Positions 19,500 through 31,645 are shown, counted from the first letter of the stretch. The stretch: 64,000 nt of DNA from Hellea sp. (GCA_020629135.1 JAHDDX010000004.1:19026-83025), one strand, 5' to 3'. A program made the numbers and translations. Notes: a model not told the origin generated them from the sequence alone.

Positions 19500-21026
19500 C
19501 TAAAGATCGAGCAGCAAACGTTCCGGATCTTCGAGGCATTCCTTGACGCGGACGAGGAAAGTCACGGCCTCTTTGCCATCAACGATCCGGTGGTCATAGG
19601 ACAGCGCCAGATACATCATTGGACGAATGACGATTTGATCGTGAATTACGACCGCACGTTTCTCGATCTTATGCATACCCAGAATACCGGATTGCGGCGG
19701 GTTCAGAATAGGCGAGCTCATCAATGAACCGTAAACGCCGCCATTTGAAATCGTGAATGTGCCGCCCGACATATCATCCATAGACAGGTTGCCGTCGCGG
19801 GCTTTCTGGCCGAGGGCAGAAATACCTTTTTCGATGCCGCCCAGTGAAAGTTCGTCACAATCGCGCAGAACCGGAACAACCAGGCCTTTATCGGTCCCGA
19901 CCGCAATACTGATATCATAGTAATTTTTGAAAATAATATCTGTACCGTCAATTTCGGCGTTCACAGATGGAACGTCTTTCAGAGCCTGCACACAGGCTTT
20001 GACGAAGAAGCTCATGAAACCCAGCTTGATGCCATGTTTCTTGATGAACAGCTCTTTATATTGCGAGCGCATCGCCATGATCTCGCTCATATCCGCCTCA
20101 TTATAAGTGGTGAGCATGGCGGCTGTATTCTGAGCGTCCTTCAGGCGGCGGGCGATGGTCTGACGCAAACGTGACATGCGCACACGTTCCTCGCGCGGAT
20201 GATCAGTCCGCGGCGCTTTGGGCGCGGCTGGCGTTGGTGCCGGTGCAGACGGCGCCGGTGCGCTCGCTGGCGGATTAGCCTTGGCGTTCAACGCGTCCGC
20301 TTTGGTGATACGGCCGTCTTTGCCCGTTCCGGAAATCGCACTGGCATCAAGGCCATTTTCACTGATCACGCGCTGAGCTGATGGCATGACTTTGTGATCG
20401 CCGCTGGATGCAGCAGCCGCAGGTGCAGCTTCGCTCGTGGTCGCCTGAGCCGAACTTGCCCCGCCAGAGGCACCAGCCATAAGTGTGCAAAGTGTCTGAC
20501 CGACCTTCGCAACTTCGCCTTCGGCGACCAGAATGTCACCCATTACACCGGATTCTGGGGCAACGAGTTCCTGGGCGGCTTTGTCCGTTTCCAGTTCAAC
20601 AATGGCTTCGTCCTTAGCCACCGCATCGCCAGGCTTTTTGAACCAGCTGGCCACGGTCACTTCAGACACGCTTTCGCCGACATTAGGCACATCAATATTC
20701 ATCGCATTACCGCCGGACGCCGCCTTTGGCTCAGCCGCCGATGCTGGGGCTTCCGCTGCGGCTGGCTCGGACGGCGCAGCAGCCGCGCCTGAACCATTGC
20801 CGAGACGAGCGATTAAAGCGCCAACGGCCGCGTTCTCGCCTTCTTGAACGACGATTTCTTCGAGCACACCGTCCTCGGGCGCCACGAGTTCCTGCGCGGC
20901 CTTGTCGGTCTCGAGCTCAACAATCGCTTCGTCCTTTTTCACCGTGTCGCCGACCTTTTTGAACCAGGTCGCGATGGTGACTTCGGAAACGCTTTCGCCA
21001 ACATTGGGTACGGTAATATCAGTCAT
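19500..21026 (-). CDS. sucB: 2-oxoglutarate dehydrogenase E2 (dihydrolipoyl succinyltransferase) with two lipoyl domains
   Basis: Two copies of (T)[11 protein letters not shown]...[32 protein letters not shown]; catalytic [19 protein letters not shown]. Confidence 0.96.
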   Translation of the reverse strand: MTDITVPNVGESVSEVTIATWFKKVGDTVKKDEAIVELETDKAAQELVAPEDGVLEEIVVQEGENAAVGALIARLGNGSGAAAAPSEPAAAEAPASAAEPKAASGGNAMNIDVPNVGESVSEVTVASWFKKPGDAVAKDEAIVELETDKAAQELVAPESGVMGDILVAEGEVAKVGQTLCTLMAGASGGASSAQATTSEAAPAAAASSGDHKVMPSAQRVISENGLDASAISGTGKDGRITKADALNAKANPPASAPAPSAPAPTPAAPKAPRTDHPREERVRMSRLRQTIARRLKDAQNTAAMLTTYNEADMSEIMAMRSQYKELFIKKHGIKLGFMSFFVKACVQALKDVPSVNAEIDGTDIIFKNYYDISIAVGTDKGLVVPVLRDCDELSLGGIEKGISALGQKARDGNLSMDDMSGGTFTISNGGVYGSLMSSPILNPPQSGILGMHKIEKRAVVIHDQIVIRPMMYLALSYDHRIVDGKEAVTFLVRVKECLEDPERLLLDL

Positions 21027-21033
21027 ACTTACT

Positions 21034-24000
21034 CTACTTCGCAAAGGCGTCATCAAGGATCGCCTGTTGTTCTTTTTTGTGTTTAGCGGCAATACCCGTC
21101 GCCGTCGAGGCTGAAGCCTTGCGACCTATATAGGTTGGACGGGTCTGTTTCGCACCGATTTCAATAAGAGTTTCCTCAATAAAGGGTTCAATGAAGCTCC
21201 ACGCACCCATATTTTTTGGTTCTTCCTGACACCAGACCATATCCGCTGATTTAAATCGGGCTAATTCGGTTTCAAGCGCGTCACCCGGATAAGGGAATAG
21301 TTGATCCAGGCGCATCAGGTAGACATCATCAATACCGCGCTTTTCTCGCTCCTGGAACAGGTCAAAATAGACCTTACCCGAACACAGAATGACTCTTCTG
21401 ATCTTGTCATCAGCTGCCAGCTTAATAGTCGTAGTCTCGGGCTTATATTGCGCATCATCCCAAAGTACGCGGTGGAAATAGGTCCCCGGTCCCATTTCTT
21501 CAAGTGATGACACACACAGCGGGTGGCGCAACAGGCTTTTTGGGCTCATGACAATCAGGGGTTTGCGGAACTTTCGTTTAAGCTGTCGGCGAAGCACATG
21601 AAAATAATTGGCCGGGGTCGTCACATTCACGACCTGCATATTATCTTCGGCGCACATTTGCAGATAACGCTCAAGCCGGGCCGATGAATGCTCCGGGCCC
21701 TGCCCTTCATATCCATGGGGCAGAAGCATAACGAGGCCGGACATGCGGAGCCATTTCTGTTCAGCCGAACTGATAAACTGGTCAACCATGACCTGAGCCC
21801 CATTGGCAAAATCACCAAATTGCGCTTCCCAGATCGTCAGCGCATTAGGAGCGGCCGTCGAAAACCCGTATTCAAAACCCAGAACCGCTTCTTCGGACAG
21901 GTGGGAATTCATCACCTGATAATATTCCTTGGCAACGGTAATATGATTGAGCGGCGTATATTTATGACCATCTTCCTGGTCGATAAAATTGGATTGGCGC
22001 TGGGAGAATGTCCCGCGTTCACTATCCTGACCGGACAGGCGAACCGCATGGCCTTCTTCGATCAGCGTCCCAAACGCGAGATGCTCGGCCAAACCCCAAT
22101 CAATGCCTATACTGGCCTCAATTTTTTCTCGTCTCGCCTGAATAATACGCTTTAGTGTTCGGTGAATATTAAAACCGTCGGGAATTTTCGTAATTTCCTG
22201 GCCAATTCGCTTAAGCTGATCAAGCGCGACCGAAGTATCCCCAGAGCGCTTTCCGCCTTCGGGCAGACTTAGGCCCTGCCAAACCCCTTGCAGCCAGTCC
22301 GGCTGCTTGGTTTCAAAATCCTTGGCAAGGTCAAACTCGGCATCAAGATAAGCGTAAAACTCATCGACCATTTTCTGATAATCGCCCTCTGAAATCGTGC
22401 CATTGGCTTTCAGGCGGTCCGCATACATGCGCGCCACGGATGGCAGGCTGCGAATAACTTTATACATGATCGGCTGAGTGAAAGACGGGTCGTCGCCTTC
22501 ATTATGACCATAGCGGCGATAGCAGATAATATCGAGCACCACATCCTTGCCGAATTTCTGACGGTATTCCGTCGCGACCCGCGCCGCATAGACCACGGCT
22601 TCGGGGTCGTTACCGTTGACATGGAAAACGGGCGCTTCGACCATAAAGGCCACATCTGAACAATATTGCCCGGTGGCGTATTCTTCTGGCGTCGTGGTAA
22701 ATCCGATCTGGTTATTGACCACCACATGCAAGGTTCCGCCGGTTTTATATCCGACCAGTTGGGACATCTGGAAACTTTCCATCACGACCCCCTGCCCGGC
22801 AAAGGCGCTGTCACCATGCAGGATCACCGCCATGACCTGTTCCGGATTGGCGGTTTTATAAGTGCCGGACGCCATTTGTTGCTTGGCCCGGGTTTTCCCC
22901 ATGACAACCGGACCGACCACTTCAAGGTGGGACGGGTTCGGCGCCAAAGACAGATGAACACTATTGCCATCAAATTCACGGTCATCCGACACACCCAGGT
23001 GATATTTCACATCGCCGGAGCCGAAATCTTCGGCACCTGAGGCGACACCGCCTAGAAATTCAAAGAAAATCGCTGAATAGGGTTTTTGCATGACCGCGGC
23101 CATGACATTGAGACGTCCCCGATGGGGCATGCCGAAATTGATATCTTTGAGACCCAGCTGCCCACCGCGCTTGATGATTTGCTCCAGCGCAGGAACAAGG
23201 CTTTCCGCCCCGTCAATACCGAAGCGTTTTGTGCCCGGATAGCGCTTGTGCAAAAGCTGTTCAAAAGACTCGGCTTCAATACATTTTTGCAGGATCGAGC
23301 GGCGACCCTCAGGTGTGAACGAGATTTCTTTATCCGGGCCCTCAATGCGTTGCTGGATCCAGGATTTCTCTTCCGGATTGGACACATGCATGAACTGTAC
23401 GCCAAAGGTCGAACAATAGGTCCGCTCCATGATCTCAATGATTTGACGGAGCGACGCGGTTTCCAGCCCCATAACGCCGTCAATGAAGATCGGGCGATCA
23501 AGGTCAGATTCGGTGAAACCGTAACTGGTATATTCGAGTTCCGGATGGCGTTTCTTTTCACGTAGGCCAAGCGGATCGAGATCGGCTATCCGATGACCTC
23601 GAATACGGTAAGCCCGGATCAACATTAAGGCGCGCAGCGAGTCCTTGGTCGCTTGACGAATGTCTTCTTCGGAGGCGCCGCTCATCGCGCCTTTGACCCG
23701 GTTTTCGACCTGTTTTTCAACCGGCCAATCCCCCGTCAGCGCAGCTGTCAGTTCACCATTGGGTTCAACCGGCCAATTCTGCTTCTTCCAGACCGGGCCA
23801 TCAGCGTTTTTACGCGCCAACATACGGTCTTCCTGCAGGCTGGAGAAATAGTCGCGCCAGCTGGGATCAACGCTATTGGGGTTTTCCATATAGCGGGCCA
23901 GCATCTGGTCCAGATAGGCTGCATTGCCCCCGTCAAGGAACAGCGTATCCAGAAAAGCCTGGTTTTGGTCGGAACGCGACTTGTCCTTATTGTTTTTCAT
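21034..24000 (-). CDS. sucA: 2-oxoglutarate dehydrogenase E1 component
   Basis: [31 protein letters not shown]...[11 protein letters not shown]...[19 protein letters not shown] at 24000-23998. Confidence 0.97.
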   Translation of the reverse strand: MKNNKDKSRSDQNQAFLDTLFLDGGNAAYLDQMLARYMENPNSVDPSWRDYFSSLQEDRMLARKNADGPVWKKQNWPVEPNGELTAALTGDWPVEKQVENRVKGAMSGASEEDIRQATKDSLRALMLIRAYRIRGHRIADLDPLGLREKKRHPELEYTSYGFTESDLDRPIFIDGVMGLETASLRQIIEIMERTYCSTFGVQFMHVSNPEEKSWIQQRIEGPDKEISFTPEGRRSILQKCIEAESFEQLLHKRYPGTKRFGIDGAESLVPALEQIIKRGGQLGLKDINFGMPHRGRLNVMAAVMQKPYSAIFFEFLGGVASGAEDFGSGDVKYHLGVSDDREFDGNSVHLSLAPNPSHLEVVGPVVMGKTRAKQQMASGTYKTANPEQVMAVILHGDSAFAGQGVVMESFQMSQLVGYKTGGTLHVVVNNQIGFTTTPEEYATGQYCSDVAFMVEAPVFHVNGNDPEAVVYAARVATEYRQKFGKDVVLDIICYRRYGHNEGDDPSFTQPIMYKVIRSLPSVARMYADRLKANGTISEGDYQKMVDEFYAYLDAEFDLAKDFETKQPDWLQGVWQGLSLPEGGKRSGDTSVALDQLKRIGQEITKIPDGFNIHRTLKRIIQARREKIEASIGIDWGLAEHLAFGTLIEEGHAVRLSGQDSERGTFSQRQSNFIDQEDGHKYTPLNHITVAKEYYQVMNSHLSEEAVLGFEYGFSTAAPNALTIWEAQFGDFANGAQVMVDQFISSAEQKWLRMSGLVMLLPHGYEGQGPEHSSARLERYLQMCAEDNMQVVNVTTPANYFHVLRRQLKRKFRKPLIVMSPKSLLRHPLCVSSLEEMGPGTYFHRVLWDDAQYKPETTTIKLAADDKIRRVILCSGKVYFDLFQEREKRGIDDVYLMRLDQLFPYPGDALETELARFKSADMVWCQEEPKNMGAWSFIEPFIEETLIEIGAKQTRPTYIGRKASASTATGIAAKHKKEQQAILDDAFAK

Positions 24001-24749
24001 CACATTACGCTTCGCTGATAATTTTCAGTTTCAAACAGAACAGTAAATGCAGGATCGGGCAAATTACCTTCAAACAACTTATCGTCAGGACAAAATTTTG
24101 CACTAAATAATGTCCCGTAACCGTCCGCGCACATTGAATATCTAGAACTGGACCTGACAAAACCTGCCTTCTCCCCGGAGACATCAAAGATTTCTGAAGA
24201 ATAATCTTTTGATTTTGTTCGGATATTTTCCGAATACGCAATCAAATGCATAAATTCGCTATTGGCTTGGCTTGCCATCAAATCGAAATAAATACGTTCA
24301 TTCGTTCGCGTTGCAAAAATGTTCTTTCGAGCAATCGCAAGAATTCCGGGACATTTTTCATTTGCAAAATATTTCACGTTTTCGCCCGGCCAATTTGATT
24401 TCGATTTTAAAAGAGATTGAAAATAATCCTGATCGCCTGGTTCTACACAAGAGAGTGAGGCTAATTTAAATATATTGAACCGATTAGATCTGAGAGTTTT
24501 TACTTCGTCGCTTGAAAGAAAAACATTCCTCCAACCGCCCTTAATTAAAACATGTTCAATGCAATTTAATAGTCGTTCTGGATGCTTATCCCGCACTGAT
24601 ATCATGAGGTTAATCGCTATGGAAAGTGCAACGAATTCTTCTTTTTCAAAACTCGATCCATCTAATGTTTTTTGTGTCACGCCAAAAGCACTAACCACTT
24701 CATTTTGGAATTGTGTCTCGTTGTGTAGCGTGAAACGGCGATAATCCAT
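24000..24749 (-). CDS. hypothetical protein inserted between sucD and sucA
   Basis: 249-aa ORF; its TGA overlaps the sucA ATG by one base (TGATG). No family recognised. Confidence 0.6.
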   Translation of the reverse strand: MDYRRFTLHNETQFQNEVVSAFGVTQKTLDGSSFEKEEFVALSIAINLMISVRDKHPERLLNCIEHVLIKGGWRNVFLSSDEVKTLRSNRFNIFKLASLSCVEPGDQDYFQSLLKSKSNWPGENVKYFANEKCPGILAIARKNIFATRTNERIYFDLMASQANSEFMHLIAYSENIRTKSKDYSSEIFDVSGEKAGFVRSSSRYSMCADGYGTLFSAKFCPDDKLFEGNLPDPAFTVLFETENYQRSVM

Positions 24750-24755
24750 AACGCA

Positions 24756-25640
24756 TTACCCTTTCAGGAGCTCCATCATAGTCTCGCCCAGCTTGGCTGG
24801 CGAGGCCGAAACGCGGATACCTGCAGCTTCCATGGCTGCAATTTTATCCTCAGCACCGCCTTTACCACCTGAGACAATCGCACCGGCATGGCCCATAGTC
24901 CGGCCCGGAGGTGCTGTACGTCCCGCAATAAAGCCAACAGTCGGTTTGGAGCGGCCTTTTTTGGCTTGATGGGCCAAATATTCTGCAGCTTCCTCTTCGG
25001 CGGAACCGCCAATTTCACCGATCATAATGATTTGTTTGGTGTCATCATCAGCCAGGAACATTTCCAGACAATCGATGAAATTCGTGCCGTTAATCGGATC
25101 ACCGCCTATACCAATCGCCGTGGTTTGGCCCAGTCCGACCTGAGTGGTTTGAAATACGGCTTCATAGGTCAGCGTGCCGGAGCGCGAAACCACGCCGCAA
25201 GAGCCTTTTTTGAAAATCTTGCCCGGCATAATGCCGATCTTGCATTCTTCAGGGGTCAAAACACCTGGACAGTTTGGCCCAACGAGGCGGGACCGAGACC
25301 CCTGCAGTGCCCGCTTAACCGGGATCATATCGGCCACAGGAATCCCTTCGGTAATCGCGATGATCAGTTCAATTTCTGCGTCAATGGCCTCAAGAATTGA
25401 ATCAGCCGCAAAACGCGGCGGCACATAAACGACAGAGGCCGTTGCGCCGGTCGCATGCTTGGCTTCGTGAACCGTGTTATAAACCGGCAGTCCGATATGG
25501 GTTTCACCGCCCCGGCCTGGCGTCACACCAGCCACCATTTGGGTGCCATATTCGAGGGCTTGCTCCGTATGGAAGGTGCCCGTTTTACCCGTCATACCCT
25601 GGGTGATGACTTTGGTATCTTTATTGATCAGTACTGACAT
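24756..25640 (-). CDS. sucD: succinyl-CoA synthetase subunit alpha
   Basis: [45 protein letters not shown]. Confidence 0.97.
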   Translation of the reverse strand: MSVLINKDTKVITQGMTGKTGTFHTEQALEYGTQMVAGVTPGRGGETHIGLPVYNTVHEAKHATGATASVVYVPPRFAADSILEAIDAEIELIIAITEGIPVADMIPVKRALQGSRSRLVGPNCPGVLTPEECKIGIMPGKIFKKGSCGVVSRSGTLTYEAVFQTTQVGLGQTTAIGIGGDPINGTNFIDCLEMFLADDDTKQIIMIGEIGGSAEEEAAEYLAHQAKKGRSKPTVGFIAGRTAPPGRTMGHAGAIVSGGKGGAEDKIAAMEAAGIRVSASPAKLGETMMELLKG

Positions 25641-25642
25641 GG

Positions 25643-26836
25643 TTACGCTCCCACCGCGGCGACAATTTTTTGCGCCGCATCATCCAGATCGTCCGCTGCA
25701 ATAACGTTCAGGTCGTTATTATTGATAATCTCTTTGCCTTTTTCGACATTGGTCCCTTCCAAGCGCACAACGAGCGGCACCGTCAGTCCGACATCTTTCA
25801 CCGCTTGGACAACGCCATTGGCAATGACGTCACATTTCATGATGCCGCCAAAGATATTGACCAGAATGCCTTCAACATTTGGATCAGAAGTGATGATTTT
25901 AAAAGCGGCCGTGACTTTCTCCGTCGTGGCGCCGCCGCCAACATCGAGGAAGTTGGCCGGTTCCTTGCCGTATAGCTTGATAATATCCATAGTCGACATG
26001 GCCAGACCCGCCCCATTGACCATACAGCCAATATTGCCGTCAAGCGCCACATATGACAGGTCATATTTGGCGGCTTCAATTTCTTTTTCGTCTTCCTCGG
26101 TTTCGTCGCGTAAAGCTTCGATGTCCGGATGACGAAACAGAGCGTTATTATCAAAGCTGATCTTGGCATCGAGACAATGAAGACGTTGATCCTCAGTAAC
26201 AATGAGCGGATTAATCTCGAGCATGCTCATATCTTTGGCCAGGAAGCCGTTATAAAGCGTCCGGCCGAGCTTATTGGCCTGTTTCGCGAGATCGCCGGTC
26301 AGATTCAACGCCCGGGCCAAAGTCCGTCCATGATGGGGCATGAAGCCGGTAGCGGGATCAATATCGAAATTGATCACTTTCTCCGGCGTGTCATGGGCGA
26401 CCTGTTCAATATCCATCCCGCCTTCGGTTGAAGCGATGAACGAGACACGTGAGGTTTCGCGATTGATGATAATGGACAAGTAAAATTCTTTTTCGATGTC
26501 CGAGCCATGCTCGATATAAAGCCGGTTGACCTGCTTGCCTTCAGGGCCGGTTTGCGCTGTCACCAAATGAGAGCCCAGCATTTGCTTGGCGTTTTCGACA
26601 ACTTCGTCAACCGACCAGGCCAGGCGAACGCCGCCCTTTTCACCAGCACTTTCCTCAATAAAGGTCCCTTTACCGCGTCCACCGGCGTGAATTTGCGATT
26701 TAACCACCCAAAGTGGTCCGCCTAGTTTTTCAGCCGCCGCTTTGGCTTCGCTGGCATCAAAAATAGCGATCCCTTCGGAAACGGGCGCGCCAAGTTCTTT
26801 AAGGACAGCTTTGCCCTGATATTCGTGTATGTTCAT
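25643..26836 (-). CDS. sucC: succinyl-CoA synthetase subunit beta
   Basis: [26 protein letters not shown]...[10 protein letters not shown]. Confidence 0.97.
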   Translation of the reverse strand: MNIHEYQGKAVLKELGAPVSEGIAIFDASEAKAAAEKLGGPLWVVKSQIHAGGRGKGTFIEESAGEKGGVRLAWSVDEVVENAKQMLGSHLVTAQTGPEGKQVNRLYIEHGSDIEKEFYLSIIINRETSRVSFIASTEGGMDIEQVAHDTPEKVINFDIDPATGFMPHHGRTLARALNLTGDLAKQANKLGRTLYNGFLAKDMSMLEINPLIVTEDQRLHCLDAKISFDNNALFRHPDIEALRDETEEDEKEIEAAKYDLSYVALDGNIGCMVNGAGLAMSTMDIIKLYGKEPANFLDVGGGATTEKVTAAFKIITSDPNVEGILVNIFGGIMKCDVIANGVVQAVKDVGLTVPLVVRLEGTNVEKGKEIINNNDLNVIAADDLDDAAQKIVAAVGA

Positions 26837-27023
26837 GAAAAAATTCCGCTATCGATCATCGATTAGGTTGCAGGTTTGTCAAACACCTTAAAATTGAACC
26901 GGGTTTATAGAATCGTGGCAACCGACTCGCAACCGTAAAAGGCGGAAAAGGTTAGAATTTGAATATGCATCACATCTGCGTGTATTTATTGCGGGTTCAT
27001 GACGAGTTTGGTAAGAATCGGCT

Positions 27024-28664
27024 ATGAAAAACTATATCTCCGCAGTATCTTTGCGCGCCCTCGCTTTATCTTCAATTTTTGTTTTGGCTGCCTGTGGCGG
27101 TGGCGGCGGCGGATCGATCGTAGCACCCCCACCGACAACGGGTGGAGGCGGTGGATCAACCGGCCCGACCTGGACCCAGGGAGTGTTCGAAGACGAAGGT
27201 CAGTTTAAAAACAGATGCGAAAGCCCGCGTAGCGGCTCCAGCCCTCATACAGGAAACGCCTATCCGGACATTGCGGGATCAACCTTGGAAGAAATGCATT
27301 GGCTGAGATCATGGAGTGATCGCACTTATCTATGGTATAATGAGATTACGGACCAAAATCCGGCCAATTTCTCTGACCGTCTGGCCTATTTTGACGTTTT
27401 AAAAACCGAAGCGACGACCGCGTCAGGTGCGCCGCGCGATAAATTTCACTTTACAATTCCGACAGACGAATATGAGCAGTCCGTCAGCAGTGGGGCTTCG
27501 GCTGGATATGGCGCCCGGTTCCGCCTGATCGCCTCTTCCCCGCCCCGTGAAATCGTGGTTGCCTATAACGAACCCGGATCGCCAGCTGAGGCGGCCGGAC
27601 TGGTTCGCGGATCTCAAATCCTCGAAATAGACGGCGAAGACGCGATAAATGGCAGCAATGTATCAGTTCTTAATGCCGGATTATTTCCAGACAGCGAAGG
27701 CGAAAGCCACACATTCGTTATTCGCGAACCCGGAAGCACAACTAATAAAACCATCACAATGACGTCCGAGGTGGTTACAACAGCCCCCGTCCGCGCAACT
27801 GACATTATTACCCGTCCCAACGGTGATCGAGTGGGTTATATGTTGTTTAATACGTTTGGCACGACGATAGCTGAAGATGCTTTGTTTGACGCTTTTACGA
27901 GCTTCAGTGCACAAGGGCTTGATGATCTGGTTTTAGATCTTCGCTATAATGGCGGCGGCTTTTTGGCCCTATCATCCGAGCTAGCCTATATGGTTGCCGG
28001 CGCGACTGCGACAAACAACAAAACCTACGAAACGCTGGTATTTAACGATAAACACCCGACCACCAATCCAGTTACCGGTGATCAGCTCAGCCCCACACCT
28101 TTCTACAACACGACGCTGGGGTTCACGACTACGCGCCCACAGGGGACCCCGCTTCCCACTCTAAATTTACCGAGAGTATTCGTATTGTCGACAGGGGGAA
28201 CATGTTCGGCTAGCGAATCGTTTGTCAACGCTTTGATCGGAATTGACGTTGAGGTCATCCTCATAGGCGATACCACATGTGGTAAGCCTTACGGCTTTTA
28301 CGCTACAGATAATTGTGGCGAGACCTATTTTACTATTCAGTTCCGAGGCGAAAATGACAAAGGCTTTGGCGATTATTCAGATGGGTTCTCGCCGAGCGAT
28401 AGCTCGACTGTAGTGGGTGAATCAGTCACCGGTTGTTCCGTAGCGGACGATTTCTCGAAGCAGCTTGGAGATTCCACCGAGGCCCTTCTCAGCACAGCGC
28501 TTTCCTATATTGATAACGGGTCCTGTCCGACGGTTACGACGAAGCCAATTGTTCAGTCTAAAATTCAGCTGGACAATGAAGGACAATATTCTCTTCTGGA
28601 TGATCCGCGCATTCGAAACCGCGAAATGTTGGACTCATCTAGAATCCTCAACCTGCCGCAATGA
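27024..28664 (+). CDS. S41 family peptidase, lipoprotein with PDZ domain
   Basis: Lipobox LAAC; VYNEPGSPAEAAGLVRGSQILEIDG PDZ; LDDLVLDLRYNGGGFL; STGGTCSASESFVNAL. Confidence 0.88.
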   Translation: MKNYISAVSLRALALSSIFVLAACGGGGGGSIVAPPPTTGGGGGSTGPTWTQGVFEDEGQFKNRCESPRSGSSPHTGNAYPDIAGSTLEEMHWLRSWSDRTYLWYNEITDQNPANFSDRLAYFDVLKTEATTASGAPRDKFHFTIPTDEYEQSVSSGASAGYGARFRLIASSPPREIVVAYNEPGSPAEAAGLVRGSQILEIDGEDAINGSNVSVLNAGLFPDSEGESHTFVIREPGSTTNKTITMTSEVVTTAPVRATDIITRPNGDRVGYMLFNTFGTTIAEDALFDAFTSFSAQGLDDLVLDLRYNGGGFLALSSELAYMVAGATATNNKTYETLVFNDKHPTTNPVTGDQLSPTPFYNTTLGFTTTRPQGTPLPTLNLPRVFVLSTGGTCSASESFVNALIGIDVEVILIGDTTCGKPYGFYATDNCGETYFTIQFRGENDKGFGDYSDGFSPSDSSTVVGESVTGCSVADDFSKQLGDSTEALLSTALSYIDNGSCPTVTTKPIVQSKIQLDNEGQYSLLDDPRIRNREMLDSSRILNLPQ

Positions 28665-29038
28665 TAAAACCTATTGCCTTATCATTGGGGCTTTGCGTCG
28701 TAATGGCCGGCTGTGCGTCAATTAATTTAGAAACGGCGAAAGACGCTGTTTTGACACAAACATCTGACGAGTCGCGAGCCGAGATCACATCTGCTATTTC
28801 GGATGCCTTAGGCGGGCGCAAAGTGACGATTGCACCGGACACTTTTACCGAACAAAGTTCTGTGAGCATTGTACAACGCGATATGATCGGGCCGGACGGA
28901 AATCCTGTTCTTGGGCGACGTTATGACAGGCCGGACCATTTTTATCTCAAAAAGTCAGGTGCCTCCTGCATTCTCGTTCATCCATCTGGTCGTGAATTCA
29001 CGGTTTTAGAGACGGTTCATTGCAAACCATTGGGTTGA
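28661..29038 (+). CDS. hypothetical lipoprotein
   Basis: Lipobox MAGCASIN; overlaps the upstream stop (ATGA). Confidence 0.65.
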   Translation: MIKPIALSLGLCVVMAGCASINLETAKDAVLTQTSDESRAEITSAISDALGGRKVTIAPDTFTEQSSVSIVQRDMIGPDGNPVLGRRYDRPDHFYLKKSGASCILVHPSGREFTVLETVHCKPLG

Positions 29039-29434
29039 TTAATTCCCAAAAACGACGTGCCACATCAGGCGTCCAGGCAGGAAGGATATAAAGCCCGGAA
29101 TAAGGAGAGCTCCAAAGAACAGGCCCCGCACTGCCTTCTCATGCTTTTTAATGTTCCCTTGGCGCAGATGATGAAAAAGCTCCCAGATGGCGTAGAATGT
29201 CACAGGAACAAAAAGGTGGATCCAGCTAAAATTGTCCCCATTCAAGCCTTTGATAAACAGGGCACTGATCGCGGTAACAGCCATAAAAACGACAAAAATT
29301 CGACCGATCAATTTATGACTGGCTGTCCCCTTTTTACGCACCCACATCACGATGCCTAAGCCAAGCGCAGTAAATGCTGCCAATGTGTGAATAATGATGG
29401 CCGGTTTGGCCGTTAAAAACAAATCTATGTTCAT
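29039..29434 (-). CDS. DUF2306-like four-TM membrane protein
   Basis: AIIIHTLAAFTALGLGIVMWVRKKGTASHKLIGRIFVVFMAVTAISALFI. Confidence 0.75.
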   Translation of the reverse strand: MNIDLFLTAKPAIIIHTLAAFTALGLGIVMWVRKKGTASHKLIGRIFVVFMAVTAISALFIKGLNGDNFSWIHLFVPVTFYAIWELFHHLRQGNIKKHEKAVRGLFFGALLIPGFISFLPGRLMWHVVFGN

Positions 29435-29594
29435 GATTTCACCTCAAATTAAATGAATTGAAATCACAATGATCCTTGCTTTTGGGTTGAAAAGCCGAAC
29501 TACGCCAATCCTCATTTTTTTTGCGTGAATTGCAGGCAATGCCGTTTACGAAGCGTGAAATGTCGCCTTTGCAGTTGATCTGCGTCAAAGATTT

Positions 29595-30338
29595 TTGAAT
29601 GATGTCAGCGTGATCGAGAAATTAAAATCCTATTCGGGCGTCTTGACCTCCTTCCTTGGCACCTGTGCCGTAGCCGGTACAATATTGGCCATTATGGCCC
29701 CATATGGGACCCATCAATCTCCATTTAGCGTCAGGCTGCTTTTCTGGATTGGCCTTTGCATGGCTGGTGGAATGGGCGCCATGATTGGCAATCATTTCAT
29801 TTCAAAAACTCAATTCTCACACAAACCATGGGTTCTGGTCTTCGCACAATCCATCGGAGCCACAACCATTGTTTTCCTATGTTTCTTGGGACTGCGAGTG
29901 ATCACGACCGGATGGCCAGGTTCAGAGTTTTATTATACAATACCTTTTTTCATCTGGATCATAAGCCTAGTCATCAGCGGCGTCAGCGTGCTGGCCAATC
30001 GACCCTCACAATCATCAAATGACAGGCCCGATATTTTTGAACGGATCAAACCGGGTTTAAGATCAGCCGATATTTATGCTCTGTCCGCCGAAGATCACTA
30101 TGTCCGTGTGATTACTTCGGCCGGAGATGACTTGATACTTATGCGGCTCAGCGACGCGATCAAAGAGACCGCGCCTTTGATCGGCCTGCAGGTGCACCGG
30201 TCATGGTGGGTCGCGGAAAAAGGGGTTAAGTCCGTTTCGCGAGCAGACGGAAAAATGACGATTACCTTAAACAATGACAGTGTGGTTCCTGTCAGTCGCG
30301 CCAATCAGAAAATCGTTCGTGATGCGAGTTGGGCTTAG
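29595..30338 (+). CDS. membrane-bound LytTR-family DNA-binding protein
   Basis: Four TM segments followed by DIYALSAEDHYVRVITSAGDDLILMRLSDAIKE...LQVHRSWWVAEKGVKSVSR (LytTR). Confidence 0.88.
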   Translation: MNDVSVIEKLKSYSGVLTSFLGTCAVAGTILAIMAPYGTHQSPFSVRLLFWIGLCMAGGMGAMIGNHFISKTQFSHKPWVLVFAQSIGATTIVFLCFLGLRVITTGWPGSEFYYTIPFFIWIISLVISGVSVLANRPSQSSNDRPDIFERIKPGLRSADIYALSAEDHYVRVITSAGDDLILMRLSDAIKETAPLIGLQVHRSWWVAEKGVKSVSRADGKMTITLNNDSVVPVSRANQKIVRDASWA

Positions 30339-30853
30339 GGTCGTTCCTGTCCATAGGCCCAGCAATTCACCTCACCAAATGGCGGCAAATCATTGACGTG
30401 ATATAACCGTTTCGATCCGATGGCTTCCGCCGTTTTGATACTGGCAATGTTTTCTTCGGCAATTACGTGAATAACCCGTTCCCAGCCAAGCTCATTAAAC
30501 GCATAGTCAACGCAGGCGGCGCCAGCCTCTTTGGCTATGCCTTTACGGGTATGCGCCGGATGAACGGTCCAACCAATTTCCGGCTCGGGCCAGCCTTCAG
30601 GCGCCCAATGTCCAATACGACCGACCCAGCTACCCGATGACTTCTCGATAACCGAGTAAAAGGTATATCCGCGAATGTGAAAATGACCGATCATAGATGC
30701 CATTTGCCGCCAGCATCCGGCCCGGTCCAAAACCTGACCGCCGATAAACCGCACAGTGTCAGCGTCGGACATCATTTCTGTCCAAGGCTCAATATCCGCT
30801 TCCATATCGATATGGCGTAAAATCAATCGTTCCGTTTCAAAGACTATGGTCAC
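30335..30853 (-). CDS. GNAT family N-acetyltransferase
   Basis: FETERLILRHIDMEADIEPW...PEIGWTVHPAHTRKGIAKEAGAACVDYAF. Confidence 0.9.
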   Translation of the reverse strand: MTIVFETERLILRHIDMEADIEPWTEMMSDADTVRFIGGQVLDRAGCWRQMASMIGHFHIRGYTFYSVIEKSSGSWVGRIGHWAPEGWPEPEIGWTVHPAHTRKGIAKEAGAACVDYAFNELGWERVIHVIAEENIASIKTAEAIGSKRLYHVNDLPPFGEVNCWAYGQERP

Positions 30854-30862
30854 AAAAGGCCT

Positions 30863-31369
30863 CTATTTTACAAGCCGTAAAAACGGCTTCGCTGATTTTG
30901 GCGTATCGGGCTGATATTCAGGCAAGAAAACGTTTTCAGATTCCGTCTCTACCATATCATCTTCTAAATGTCTGACACGCGGCTTAAATTTGGGCTTGGC
31001 CTTGGATTTAAAACCACCTTTCGATCTGAATGTCGACTTTTCGTCTTGGCCTTTGGCTTTTTTCTTTAAGGCCGAAACGACACGCTTTTGAGCAAAAGAC
31101 AAGGCGTCCGCCGGACGTCCTTTCTGAGGATCTTGGAACGCTGACCCAAATTTATCCAACCGCTCCGCAACGCTCTCTGAAAACTCGTCTTCCCAGTCAG
31201 TCAGTTTCCCGGAAGCCTCCAATTGTTGACGAAGACGTTCAATTTTGCGCACTGCATTGCGCGCAGAGCGCGCTTTCAGCTTTGCAAATCGCTCACGTTC
31301 GCGCTGTTCAAGGCGATCATGCTCAGCTTGCGTGGCCTGCCATTCCTGTTTGTCAAAATCTGTACTCAC
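30863..31369 (-). CDS. hypothetical charged protein
   Basis: Highly charged ORF upstream of the GNAT gene and downstream of gapR on the same strand. Confidence 0.55.
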   Translation of the reverse strand: MSTDFDKQEWQATQAEHDRLEQRERERFAKLKARSARNAVRKIERLRQQLEASGKLTDWEDEFSESVAERLDKFGSAFQDPQKGRPADALSFAQKRVVSALKKKAKGQDEKSTFRSKGGFKSKAKPKFKPRVRHLEDDMVETESENVFLPEYQPDTPKSAKPFLRLVK

Positions 31370-31393
31370 GCACCGAACATAACAGGAACAAAC

Positions 31394-31645
31394 TTATTCG
31401 TCTAGAGCCCCCATATAAAGATCGAGCATGGCTTCCTGTTCTTCACGTTCATGGGCCTCAACCTTTCTTAGGCTGATGACTTTGCGGAGCGTTTTCGTGT
31501 CAAACCCGAATGATTTGGCCTCAGCGTAAACTTCCCGGATGTCAGCAGCCAGCTCAGCCTTTTCGGCTTCAAGGCGCTCAATCCGAGCAATTGTTTGCTT
31601 AAGCTTTTCGCGGGTCGCCTGCCCCATTGAGTCAACAGTATCCAT
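31394..31645 (-). CDS. gapR: GapR family (DUF2312) DNA-binding protein
   Basis: [47 protein letters not shown]. Confidence 0.93.
   Translation of the reverse strand: MDTVDSMGQATREKLKQTIARIERLEAEKAELAADIREVYAEAKSFGFDTKTLRKVISLRKVEAHEREEQEAMLDLYMGALDE

Noticed and set aside
23086-23565. 159-aa plus-strand ORF antisense to sucA (and similar antisense ORFs at 21688-22155, 24888-25400, 8121-8558)
   Set aside because: Complete overlap with conserved genes, no recognisable domains, long antisense ORFs are common at this GC content.
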